Shown here one piece after another: positions 25,171-36,936 of a stretch of DNA of 64,000 nt. Origin of the DNA: Siphlonurus alternatus (lineage: Eukaryota; Arthropoda; Insecta; Ephemeroptera; Siphlonuridae); the NCBI GenBank assembly GCA_949825025.1, contig OX463781.1, forward strand, positions 23,451,047 to 23,515,046, read 5' to 3'. How positions within the stretch are numbered: the first letter of the stretch is position 1; the number at the start of each line of letters is the position of its first letter. Below the pieces are notes generated by a model. It was not told the DNA's origin and made no database searches. It saw only the letters and a program-made list of their open reading frames with translations. A program made the translations under genes and the position numbers.

Positions 25171-25564
25171 TTCTTCATTATTTACTTAATGCAACGTAAC
25201 TTAGGATTTCAAAGGTCCCTTCCCAAACCAGGGCGTCATTTGAATGCACTTCAATCAACATTCACAGCAATTTAATTCGGACTATGCATAGATTGTCGAG
25301 TTTAGAATTATGTTATTTATATAAAAAAATATAAGAACTAGTTGCAAGACTGTTAATGATTTTATTATTGCTTGTAGTATCTGATCAACATTATTTTAAA
25401 TTTCCCTGTGTTTTCTTTTAGTTCGATCAAGTGAAAACTTAATATACTTTGTTAGCTTTACCTTATAAAATGGTCATGTAGCACTCTAATAGGGACCGTT
25501 TTACGATCTAAAACTATATTGCTAAAGTGTTATTCAGAAGTAAGAGAAATGAAGTATTATCGGG

Positions 25565-27077
<1,513 letters not shown>

Positions 27078-27727
27078 TTAAAGTAGTGAGCGATTGCATT
27101 TTTTTTAATATTTTATTTTCTAAAAATAGTTTAAGCTGCCTTCTATTGAGAAATGAAAACCAAAAAATTCATCTCACATAGTTTCAACACAAAAAAATCC
27201 CAAAGTTGGTGTTTCGGAGGCCTTTGACGTGCAGCCTTATGGAACATAAAACCGCGTTTTACTCCAACATTTTCTGAACTATGGTACCATTTGAAAAATA
27301 CCTACGTAATCTATGATGAATTCTTTAATGGATTTTTAAATAAAAAAATAATACGGAGCCGTTTTTTCGGAAAAAAATCTTTAAGTTTTTGCGGGTTAAT
27401 TCCCATAAGGATTTTCATGATTTTTTTCAAAGAAAACGACCCCGTAAAAAAATTTTTTTATTTGAAAATTCATTAAAGAATTCATCATAGATTACGTAAG
27501 TATTTTTTAAACGGTACCATAGTTCAGAAAAAGTTGGAGTAAAATGCGGTTTTATGTTCCATAAGGCTGCATGTTAAAGGCCTCCGAAACACCAACTTTG
27601 GGAATTTTTTGTGGTGAAACTATTTGAGATGGAATTTTTTGGTTTTCATTTCTCAATAGAGGGCAGCTTAAACTATTTTTAAAAAATAAAATATTAAAAA
27701 AAATGAACTCGCTCACTCTACTTTAAC
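27078..27727. mobile_element. Foldback element, about 320-bp arms
   Basis: TTAAAGTAGTGAGCGA at the left pairs with TCGCTCACTCTACTTTAA at the right. The arms continue through TAGTTTAAGCTGCC, CAAAGTTGGTGTTTCGGAGG, TGGTACCATTTGAAAAATAC and GATGAATTCTTTAATG and their complements, meeting near 27400. Only short chance frames. A single diverged arm of the same family lies at 33985-34380. The outermost bases allow a TTAA or TTTAA flank, but the superfamily is not secure. Confidence 0.85.
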
Positions 27728-28404
27728 CTGAGTTCAGTGACTTTAACCCAAAAGTTTGAAGTTATATTTATTTACAGTTAATTTTAATTTAATGTTAATT
27801 TTATAATTAGAAAAATAATTAAAATTAACCTAAAATATATTTTGAGGTTTTTGATATTAAGTCATAATTATTTTATGATATGATAATTATTTTTAATTCA
27901 GTACAAAACGGAGACAAGGGATTGAAATAGCATAATTTGTATAGTTTTCTACGGCATATATTTAATCTATATGCAAGGCCGAATCCACATTTTTTTATTC
28001 TTTGTCGGTGCAATACACGCTACTATACAACAATATACATCAGACACGCTACAATCAAGCACTATGAAATATTGATGCACCAAGCAAATAACGCTCTCTG
28101 TATTGTTAGTTCAACTTACACTGTGACTTTATAAAATTGAAACATCATAGGATCTAATTTTAATGTATATATACATTGAAGAAAAATAACCTTCTGAGGT
28201 ATCCATTAATTTATCCCAAGTACAATATTGTGTTGAGATTTATGTTGACCAAACAACCTTATGCACAAAAACTGGGTACTTGAAGCAAGTCCATTCCCAT
28301 GGGGGCCAGCCCTAACAGCATACACAAAAAAAGGTGATTGAGTGTTGCTACTTCACACTTGTCGATATTAATTGATTATTTATAGAACTCGAGGAGAAAA
28401 AATG
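27728..28404. other. AT-rich sequence, no gene seen
   Basis: About 0.7 kb between the 27-kb foldback and the first giant foldback. No feature could be supported. Confidence 0.5.
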
Positions 28405-28537
28405 TAGTTAGGGAATCAACAACCAAATTTCACGAAAATCGCGCTATTGGTGATACCGGGCTGAAATTTTCAGTACTTGCTAATAACATCATTTGCATCA
28501 ACTTTTTTGGCGGATCCCAAAAAAAAGTGTCATACCG

Positions 28538-28567
28538 TGACCTTGAGTGACCTTTGAACTTTGACCT
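28538..28567 (-). promoter_or_regulatory. Nuclear-receptor half-site array, left arm
   Basis: Four half-sites stand head to tail (minus-strand AGGTCA type): TGACCT 28538-28543, TGACCT 28548-28553, TGAACT 28555-28560 and TGACCT 28562-28567. The spacings of 4, 1 and 1 bases make a DR4 followed by two DR1s. TCAAGGTCA, an extended monomer site of FTZ-F1/ERR type, is included. The match is to known response-element consensus; use by the cell is unproven. Confidence 0.6.
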
Positions 28568-29040
28568 CCGATTGATTTACGTTTGATTTTTTTACAAGGA
28601 ATCTAAGGCAGATACGAAAAAAATTGTCGTTAGCAAATATGTTTGTACTAACACGGAGAGTAATTAGCAATTTTTGGAAAAGACTTAAGTCCATAAAAAA
28701 CAAAATGGCGGCCGATGAAACTTTTATTGACCTCTTTTTTGGCAGCTTTCTTGCTTATTTTAACCAAACTAGCAAACTTTTTAGCTTAAAATAGCAACTA
28801 TCAATTGTCTACTATCATTACGATTAAAAAAAATCATAATGCTTGTTGATAAGAGAATAATAACTCGAGATATTGTAATTTCTACCGTAAAATGAGCACT
28901 TAATTATTCCATGCTATTATAATACGTTTTTTTACTAAAATCCATACTTTTTGTGACAAAAGCATTAAACATACAGAAATGATTAATTGCATCATAAGAA
29001 CCTTAAAAAATACTGAACCCTACAATTTTGAACCACCCTT

Positions 29041-29069
29041 TGACCCCTGGTGACCTTTCAAAATGGCGG
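29041..29069. promoter_or_regulatory. Second DR4 plus YY1-like motif, left arm
   Basis: TGACCC (29041-29046) and TGACCT (29051-29056) are separated by four bases, a DR4 arrangement. CAAAATGGCGG (29059-29069) follows at once and resembles YY1/Pho binding sites. A further CAAAATGGCGGCC lies at 28701-28713. All are mirrored in the right arm. Confidence 0.45.
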
Positions 29070-30368
29070 ATGTGGAGAACAGGAAAGTATTATTTTCTGG
29101 CAAACCAAAGGTCGGGATAAAGATATATTCCGCAGAAAAGATGCTTAGATGGTTGCAATTATTTAAAAAGGGTCCTTAATTATTTTCAAAGTGCAATATT
29201 GCCAAATATAGCACCCCTAGAGACCTAAATTTTATTTGACGTTTTTTCAGTTAAAATCGTATAAAATCCATGCTTTCTGAAAGTGGAGCTTCTAATTTTC
29301 ATCAAGCATGATTAATTAATAAGGGTCACGAGAACCAAAAAAATAAGAACCCCCCTCCCCTCACCCCCACCCCCCAATAAATTGAAACATTTTACGCCTC
29401 CTGCCCAGGGTTCTTTAATCCATGATTGACTCGGGGAATTATATTATATTTTTTTAGGCCATATAGTCAGTGCATTGAAGTAATTGCAGTTAGTAACCAT
29501 TTATCTATAGTATACGTATTTCTACTAAATAAAAATTAAAACTAAGAGTAATTTTAAGAAAGAGTTCCCTAATTAAAAAAAAGGGGGGGCTTCCAAGTCT
29601 TCCTAAAATCTGAGTAATCTTTTTCTCGAGAAACAAATAATAAATAACAAATGTTTTATAAAATATATATGCTAAAAATACTGTATTTATATAAATAATG
29701 TTCACTTAATTTTATGATAATGCTTTTAACCATTCGTTCACAGTACAATATAAAAATATGTACAATTTGTATAAAATAAGTATGTACGATCGGAGATCCA
29801 GCGGGGTTCTAAAATGGAAAAGGTACTGTACGTGTTCTTGCATACGCACAATGCTCCAAATCTGCAACGTTAATTTATGAGCGACTTTCGGGGGGTGCAA
29901 CGGAGGCATACATTACCCCTTTATATACACGTTTAAATCAACCCAGCAAGGGCAATATCACAATATCAGCCGTGAATCCAGAAAAAAAATAATCGGAGGG
30001 GGTAGAGGGGTGGGGGGGATGTGCTTCCTCCATAAGGCCAATGTTAAAAGAAAAAAATTATGATAGCTACAACAACAAGAGGGAAAAAAAAAAAAAAAAA
30101 AAAAAAAAAAGATTTCCCAATTACTATATATTTTATTATCTTCCACATTTCCAGCACTCACTTTCAAACCTGCTTAGAGAAGTGTGTAATTTTTTTATTT
30201 ATTTATTTTTTTTCAAATTTCCATTCTAAAATAAGAGAAGGTGAATTAAAAGAATTAAATTTTTGCTGAATCTGCGTCAAAAAATAGTACTAAAAATTTA
30301 CTGCCGGGCTTCATTTGTGTCGTTTTGTCGGTTATGATAATTTTAAACATTTTGATTTTCATCCCTAA

Positions 30369-30624
30369 AGGTGGAGTCACACAGGGGCGGATCCAGCCCG
30401 CGGCTTTGGGGGGGGGCAACGAGTCACATGGCGATTTTTACCATGCGACGCGACGCGAATAATGCGCACTTGCTGTAGCATCCATTGGCGGCCATATTGG
30501 GCGATTAAAAGAAAAAGAGCATCGTAATTAACGCGATTACCGGCGAATTCGCCTCCGCATAGAATTTCACAGCTTTTACGTTAAAATCGCGTCGCATCGC
30601 CGTTGTCGCCATCTGAATCCGCCT
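30369..30624. mobile_element. PIF/Harbinger-like MITE interrupted by a hAT scar
   Basis: AGGTGGAGTCACA at the left pairs with the right end CTGAATCCGCCT, and TAA flanks both sides (30366-30368 and 30625-30627), a 3-bp duplication as in PIF/Harbinger. Apart from a 47-bp insertion (39-bp scar plus duplicated target) it matches the copy at 57437-57646 closely, including ACCATGCGACGCGACGCGAA and CATTGGCGGCCATATTGGGC. It lies in the loop of giant foldback A. Confidence 0.8.
30382..30428. mobile_element. 39-bp hAT remnant with 8-bp target duplication
   Basis: CAGGGGCGGATCCAGC, the left end of the hAT MITE family at 4716, starts at 30382 and runs 39 bases to GGCAAC. The 8-bp GAGTCACA stands on both sides (30374-30381 and 30421-30428). 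Nearly all of the element, including its right terminus, is missing, yet the target duplication is intact. Confidence 0.8.
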
Positions 30625-31824
30625 TAACTCCGGGATGATAGTGGAACCCTATTATGTTGATTTGCATTTTTCAGTTCCTCACTCATTAAGAAAGGTTTTT
30701 CAAAACTCATTTTCAAAATGTTAGGTTTTTAGCTACATTGAACTACATTTTGGAGCTGGTTCCTTCAATATTGTCCTTGCCGGGTTGTTTTAAACGATTA
30801 AAGGGAGTTAATTATGAGACAACTTGCATGTTGGTAGTAACCCAATAGGTGGGATATGTCCCTCTAGGTATTTCCCACCGTACCAGTGAAGATTTACAAT
30901 ATGTTTAAGTATAAAAATTAATTGTAATGCATTTATAATTTGACTAAGATATTATAGTAAGATTTATATAGTTTTATTATTGTCATTGATTATATATTCG
31001 TATGTATACAGTGTAACCTTTAATTGATAACATATGATTAGCAAGAACGGTGATCCAGAGGAGTTTTTTATTATAGTGGAAAAGGACAGAGGTGCTTCAT
31101 GTTCTGTAAAGTCAATTTAGGGGGGCGATGTACATAGGGGAGAGGGGGGGTGGAGGCTTAATTATATGTTGGTATCTTAAAGAGCAAAGAGGGTTGTGAT
31201 TCATATATGCTTGTTTATCGAGAAATAGATTACTCAGATTTTAGGAAGACTTGGAAGCCCACCCCCCCCTTTTTTTTTAATTAGGGAACTCTTTCTTAAA
31301 ATTACTCTTAGTTTTAATTTTTATTTAGTAGAAATACGTATACTATATAGACAAATGGTTACTAACTGCAATTACTTCAATGCACTGATAACTGCAATTA
31401 CTTCAATGCACTGACTATATGGCCTAAAAAAATATAATATAATTCCCCGAGTCAATCATGGATTAAAGAACCCTGGGCAGGAGGCGTAAAATGTTTCAAT
31501 TTTTTGGGGGGTGGGGGTGAGGGGAGGGGGGTTCTTATTTTTTTGGTTCTCGTGACCCTTATTAATTAATCATGCTTGATGAAAATTAGAAGCTCCACTT
31601 TCAGAAAGCATGGATTTTATACGATTTTAACTGAAAAAACGTCAAATAAAATTTAGGTCTCTAGGGGTGCTATATTTGGCAATATTGCACTTTGAAAATA
31701 ATTAAGGACCCTTTTTAAATAATTGCAACCATCTAAGCATCTTTTCTGCGGAATATATCTTTATCCCGACCTTTGGTTTGCCAGAAAATAATACTTTCCT
31801 GTTCTCCACATCCGCCATTTTGAA

Positions 31825-31840
31825 AGGTCACCAGGGGTCA
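31825..31840 (+). promoter_or_regulatory. DR4 nuclear-receptor site, right arm
   Basis: AGGTCA (31825-31830) and GGGTCA (31835-31840) with four bases between them, the mirror of 29041-29056. It is flanked by CCGCCATTTTG, a YY1-like motif. Confidence 0.45.
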
Positions 31841-32313
31841 AAGGGTGGTTCAAAATTGTAGGGTTCAGTATTTTTTAAGGTTCTTATGATGCAATTAATC
31901 ATTTCTGTATGTTTAATGCTTTTGTCACAAAAAGTATGGATTTTAGTAAAAAAACGTATTATAATAGCATGGAATAATTAAGTGCTCATTTTACGGTAGA
32001 AATTACAATATCTCGAGTTATTATTCTCTTATCAACAAGCATTATGATTTTTTTTAATCGTAATGATAGTAGACAATTGATAGTTGCTATTTTAAGCTAA
32101 AAAGTTTGCTAGTTTGGTTAAAATAAGCAAGAAAGCTGCCAAAAAAGAGGTCAATAAAAGTTTCATCGGCCGCCATTTTGTTTTTTATGGACTTAAGTCT
32201 TTTCCAAAAATTGCTAATTACTCTCCGTGTTAGTACAAACATATTTGCTAACGACAATTTTTTTCGTATCTGCCTTAGATTCCTTGTAAAAAAATCAAAC
32301 GTAAATCAATCGG

Positions 32314-32343
32314 AGGTCAAAGTTCAAAGGTCACTCAAGGTCA
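32314..32343 (+). promoter_or_regulatory. Nuclear-receptor half-site array, right arm
   Basis: AGGTCA 32314-32319, AGTTCA 32321-32326, AGGTCA 32328-32333 and AGGTCA 32338-32343, with spacings of 1, 1 and 4 bases. This is the exact mirror of the left-arm array, with no half-site degraded. Confidence 0.6.
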
Positions 32344-33662
32344 CGGTATGACACTTTTTTTTGGGATCCGCCAAAAAAGTTGATGCAAATGATGTTATTA
32401 GCAAGTACTGAAAATTTCAGCCCGGTATCACCAATAGCGCGATTTTTGCCATTAATTCCCTAACTAGTACTTCAATCGTTGAACTCAACATTCAATTTGT
32501 TACAATTTCAATTTATCTTTTTGTGTGTCAAGTTTCAATATTTTTACACAAAGTTAATATAGTCCGTGAGCTGAGGCACCAAAATGGCGGAAAAGGACTC
32601 CGGAGAGGGCGACGGCTAAAAATGACAAAAATCGAAAGAGGGTATTTTGGCGAATACATTGAGCCTAATTTGAGCCCCCAAAACTTTCCCAGGAGCTTCC
32701 GGTGACGTCACAAAGATGGCGTCGGAGCTTTAAATTTTAAGCATATCTACTTTGATATTACCTGCTCCAGTTCACTTAATTTTGATCTCAAAAATAAAAA
32801 TATTACTTTTTATTGAAGCCAATAAAATTGCCTTTTAAGACATGTACGTGCAATACTGGACAAATTAAAACTGGCTATTTACAACAGCCGGGAACATAAA
32901 AATAACAGTGATTTTACTATATTATGACATGCTTAAGACTACTCTAGCTCGCTGCATTTTAAGTTTTAATCGTTTCAAACTTCACTGTCTTTAGAAAACA
33001 CTATTAGGGACTATTTATGACAAATTTTGAGACACTCGAGTAGTTATTTACGAATCTGAGGGCGTATTTACCCGAGCGCCACAGTGCAAAAACAGCACGA
33101 GCGCGCCTCATATACGAAACTCTTTAAGACTGCACGCGCTTAAGTTGTTGCAGTAATACCATTTTTTGCACGTTAAATATGCAACAGAATATTGTTTATT
33201 TCAGAAAATAGTTGAATCGTCTCTTCTTGTGTTAAAGATACACTTTTCTTTGCACCTAAACACATGCATATACAGACACGCAGGCAGGCAGGCGTTTTTC
33301 AGCGAATAAATTCAAATCGTGCACTGATGGGCAATTTATTTTTTTTTACGTACAATTACAGAACAGATAACATGCTGGGTAAAAAATTAGTTTGGTTATT
33401 TTTCAACCCCTAAATGGGGTGAAAAGCTATAAAGAATTGATAAATATTGGTTTTATTCATTAAACTTGAATTTAATGAAAAGATAAGTATGGGTCTTTAT
33501 TCAGCACAAACAACTCATGGACATGCTAAAATTACCTTCAAATGATGAATTTAGCATGCCGATTTAAATAATAGTAAAAAGTTTGAACCCCCAACCTGTT
33601 TTAAGATGTTAATTAGCTCAACGATTTACGCAAAAGTCTCAAATGAAATTATTTGAGAATTA

Positions 33663-33980
33663 ATTTTTCATTGCAGAAATGAATAAAGGGTGCAAAGTTA
33701 TGATATTTTCCAGATTATTTTAGAGACTGGCAATTATTTTTAAAAAATGATTGAAAGTATGACTTTCCGGCGTCAATCGCATGTTCCTAATAAGAGGATA
33801 GTCGAAATAGGAGCACGGTCTTCAAACTGGAGCTCGCCATAATTTTTACACGTACTCGTATTTGGAAAAATTTGAAAAAATAAAAAATAAATAAATAAAA
33901 AAGCACAGTAACATAAATTCATAACTTTTTGTATGTTATACTCTATGCAATAAAAATTTGATGACGTTACTCCGTTAAAG
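33663..33980. mobile_element. Decayed foldback of the 11373/12610 family
   Basis: CATTGCAGAAATGAATAAAG, GGGTGCAAAGTTATGATA and TTTTTAAAAAATGATTGAAA match the left arms of the 11.4 and 12.6 kb elements. At the other end ATGCAATAAAAATTTGATG and GTTACTCC match their right ends. The core has diverged and lost its TGACGTCA octamers. It lies in the loop of giant foldback B. Confidence 0.6.
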
Positions 33981-33984
33981 AAGA

Positions 33985-34380
33985 ATGAGCGATTGCATTT
34001 TTTGTAAGATTTTATTTTCTGAATATAGTTTAACGGTTTTAACCTATCCTATAACTATTGGGAAAAGAAATAAAACAATTTCATCTCAAATAGCGTCACG
34101 ACAAAAATTCCCAAAGTTGGTGTTTTGGAGGCCTTTAACATGCAGCCTTAATATGGAACAGAAAATAGCTTTTTACTCCAATACTCCAACTTCGACTGAA
34201 CTATGGTACCATTTAAAAAATACCTATTTAATTTATGATGAATTCTCTATTGGATTTCCAAATAATAACAATAATATTTAAAAAAAAAAACTCAACCGTT
34301 ATTCCTGAAAAAAAAAAAATTAAAAATCCTTACGGGAATTAACCTACAAAAATTTCAATTTTTTTTCCGGCGGATCAGTA
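33985..34380. mobile_element. Single diverged arm of the 27-kb foldback
   Basis: GAGCGATTGCATTTTTTG, CCCAAAGTTGGTGTTTTGG, GGCCTTTAACATGCAGCC and ACTATGGTACCATTTAAAAA align with 27088-27330. Only one arm can be traced, so the copy is truncated. A 98-codon open frame through it is not a gene. Confidence 0.65.
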
Positions 34381-35245
34381 ATTTTTTTTATTTAGGGGTT
34401 GAAAAATAACCAAACTAATTTTTTACCCAGCATGTTATCTGTTCTGTAATTGTACGTAAAAAAAAATAAATTGCCCATCAGTGCACGATTTGAATTTATT
34501 CGCTGAAAAACGCCTGCCTGCCTGCGTGTCTGTATATGCATGTGTTTAGGTGCAAAGAAAAGTGTATCTTTAACACAAGAAGAGACGATTCAACTATTTT
34601 CTGAAATAAACAATATTCTGTTGCATATTTAACGTGCAAAAAATGGTATTACTGCAACAACTTAAGCGCGTGCAGTCTTAAAGAGTTTCGTATATGAGGC
34701 GCGCTCGTGCTGTTTTTGCACTGTGGCGCTCGGGTAAATACGCCCTCAGATTCGTAAATAACTACTCGAGTGTCTCAAAATTTGTCATAAATAGTCCCTA
34801 ATAGTGTTTTCTAAAGACAGTGAAGTTTGAAACGATTAAAACTTAAAATGCAGCGAGCTAGAGTAGTCTTAAGCATGTCATAATATAGTAAAATCACTGT
34901 TATTTTTATGTTCCCGGCTGTTGTAAATAGCCAGTTTTAATTTGTCCAGTATTGCACGTACATGTCTTAAAAGGCAATTTTATTGGCTTCAATAAAAAGT
35001 AATATTTTTATTTTTGAGATCAAAATTAAGTGAACTGGAGCAGGTAATATCAAAGTAGATATGCTTGAAATTTAAAGCTCCAACGCCATCTTTGTGACGT
35101 CACCGGAAGCTCCTGGGAAAGTTTTGGGGGCTCAAATTAGGCTCAATGTATTCACCAAAATACCTTCTTTCGATTTTTGTCATTTTTAGCCGTCGCCCTC
35201 TCCGGAGCCCTTTTCCGCCATTTTGGTGCCTCAGCTCACGGACTA

Positions 35246-36286
35246 AATAAATACGGGATTTGATTGAGTTTTATTAAAGTAAAAGCTAATATTTTGTTAC
35301 TATAACTATATAGTGTATCGTAATTAATTTGAGAATAGAGCAAATAAATATTCTTATATTTCCTACAGTGGTTTAATAATATGGTTTCTAAAATCGTATT
35401 ACTTTTTTCTGAAATGAATAATTTTTATTTATAATCTTTCTGCATAATTTAGACTTTAAATTAGCAAATATAAAAGTAAAAAGCAATAAATTCTCATTAC
35501 GTAAATATAATTATGTTAGAGTAAGTAACATCTTTATATTTATTTTTAATTACAATTTTTAGTCTGTAGACAAGATGTTATCTCCATCAGATGACGTTTT
35601 TATTAATTAATTCCAATGTAATTTTTTCTTTATCTTGTGTAACTAATTTATTATCATTTCTCTGAAAAAAAAATCATTTTAACTAACGTTTTTGGAAAAA
35701 AAAAAAATAAAAAAGAACAGCAAAATTTACAGTCTTCATATATTTCTTCAAACACAAGATAGCAACAATGACGTATATATCATTCTCTGTGACAAGTGTA
35801 AAAAATAAAGTAAAGTTTTTTATTTAAATAACAGTACACAATTATAATAACTAATTATAATTTCTTACTTCTCAATATAAAACTAATCAAGCATACAATA
35901 TAAGAATTTCTTGTTGAACTAGTGATTTTACTCACGGTAGAGTACTCAGGCTACTACATTGGTTTCTTTATATATACTTACATTATATCAAAGCTACCGT
36001 AACTCTATTTCATACTTCACAACACAAATTAGGTAATTTCTTCACTTTCATTAGCACTATCAGAGATTGAGTTAAAAAGTCTTTTCTAAGCTAATTTTCC
36101 AGTCTGGTTAGCGTCTGGTTAGCGCCACAAGTGAGAAAATATTGAACTAAAGGTAAAATTACAATTAAGCTACGGCTTTGTACTGTTGTAATGCCAAAAA
36201 CTGTAATTTATCTTAATAATAAAGTGTTGCGTTCTATTTTTGTCTGTACTTAGCATATATAGAGTACTCATGCCGAGAGGTTCTTT

Positions 36287-36293
<7 letters not shown>
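35246..36293. other. AT-rich sequence, no gene seen
   Basis: About 1 kb of AT-rich DNA without a supported feature. Confidence 0.5.

Positions 36294-36348
<55 letters not shown>
36294..36348. repeat. (AT)n microsatellite
   Basis: An AT dinucleotide run of about 55 bp followed by degenerate ATATAC repeats to about 36375. Confidence 0.95.
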
Positions 36349-36354
<6 letters not shown>

Positions 36355-36779
36355 ATACATATATATATACATCTTGTATATTATATATATATATTACATG
36401 GCATGGCGTGATGTAACATATAGTTCATATTACAACTGATGGCATGTATGCGGCCAGCATATTTTTTATTTTTATTTCGGGTGTCATATAGATGGTAATT
36501 CACTGTGACAAATTTAGCAACCTTTCCTTTCATAATAGTATTATTATTGAAAGGAAAACGTAAGGAAATATTCAATATTATAGGCGTTTTTTATTAGATA
36601 TAATTTTATTGTAATCAATAAGATATTGACAAGTAAAAGAATTATTGACATAGAAATTGTAAAATAAGAAATTCATTAATTCCACTCCAATATATTTTTA
36701 GAAAAAAATATATACATGAAACATGATGACAGTGGTTATTACTAATTTTAATCGATAAAAAACTTAAGGCACAATATTA

Positions 36780-36936
36780 TAGGGGGCATTCACAAAGTCT
36801 TAAGGCCACATTTAAGGCTCGATAATTTAAGACCAGAAATTTTGGGTCTAAAAAACACGTCTAAAATCAAAATTATAATTATAAATTAAATTATAGAGCC
36901 TTAAATGTGGCCTTAAGACTTTGTGAATGCCCCCTA
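36780..36936. mobile_element. Short palindromic MITE, 157 bp
   Basis: TAGGGGGCATTCACAAAG at the left pairs with CTTTGTGAATGCCCCCTA. The 41-bp arms run on through TCTTAAGGCCACATTTAAGG. The flanks allow a TA duplication. A half copy of the same family lies at about 62655-62730 inside the 60661 element. Confidence 0.85.

Larger units (their letters stand above)
28405..32466. mobile_element. Giant foldback element A, 4.06 kb, about 1.23-1.26-kb arms
   Basis: The left arm (28405-29636) is repeated in reverse complement as the right arm (31210-32466). By eye the arms differ by only a few substitutions, small indels and one 26-bp tandem duplication in the right arm (31363-31388 repeated at 31389-31414). 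The extreme ends read TAGTTAGGGAAT and ATTCCCTAACTA, so a TA target duplication is possible (Tc1/mariner-like; inference). The loop of about 1.57 kb holds a Harbinger-like MITE (30369-30624) and poly-A/G-rich debris. No protein-coding frame was found. A transcript across it would fold into a hairpin with a double-stranded stem of about 1.2 kb. Confidence 0.9.
32560..35245. mobile_element. Giant foldback element B, 2.69 kb, 856-bp arms
   Basis: The left arm (32560-33415) and right arm (34390-35245) are reverse complements of equal length. A few mismatches are visible by eye (GGACTCCGG against GGGCTCCGG, GCGTCGGAG against GCGTTGGAG). The ends read TAGTCCGTGAGC and GCTCACGGACTA, again with flanking TA. 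TGACGTCA is in each arm (32703-32710 and 35095-35102), near CAAAATGGCGG and AAGATGGCG motifs. The 974-bp loop holds two decayed foldback relics. A 60-codon frame starting at 32523 crosses the left end and is not considered a gene. The element starts 93 bp after giant foldback A. Confidence 0.9.

Noticed and set aside
29975..31160. Additional copies of the CAGGGGCGGATCCAG hAT family in the loop of foldback A (near 29975, 29795 and 31045)
   Set aside because: GATCCAG or GAATCCAG followed by G-rich runs is suggestive, but no inverted ends or target duplications could be found.
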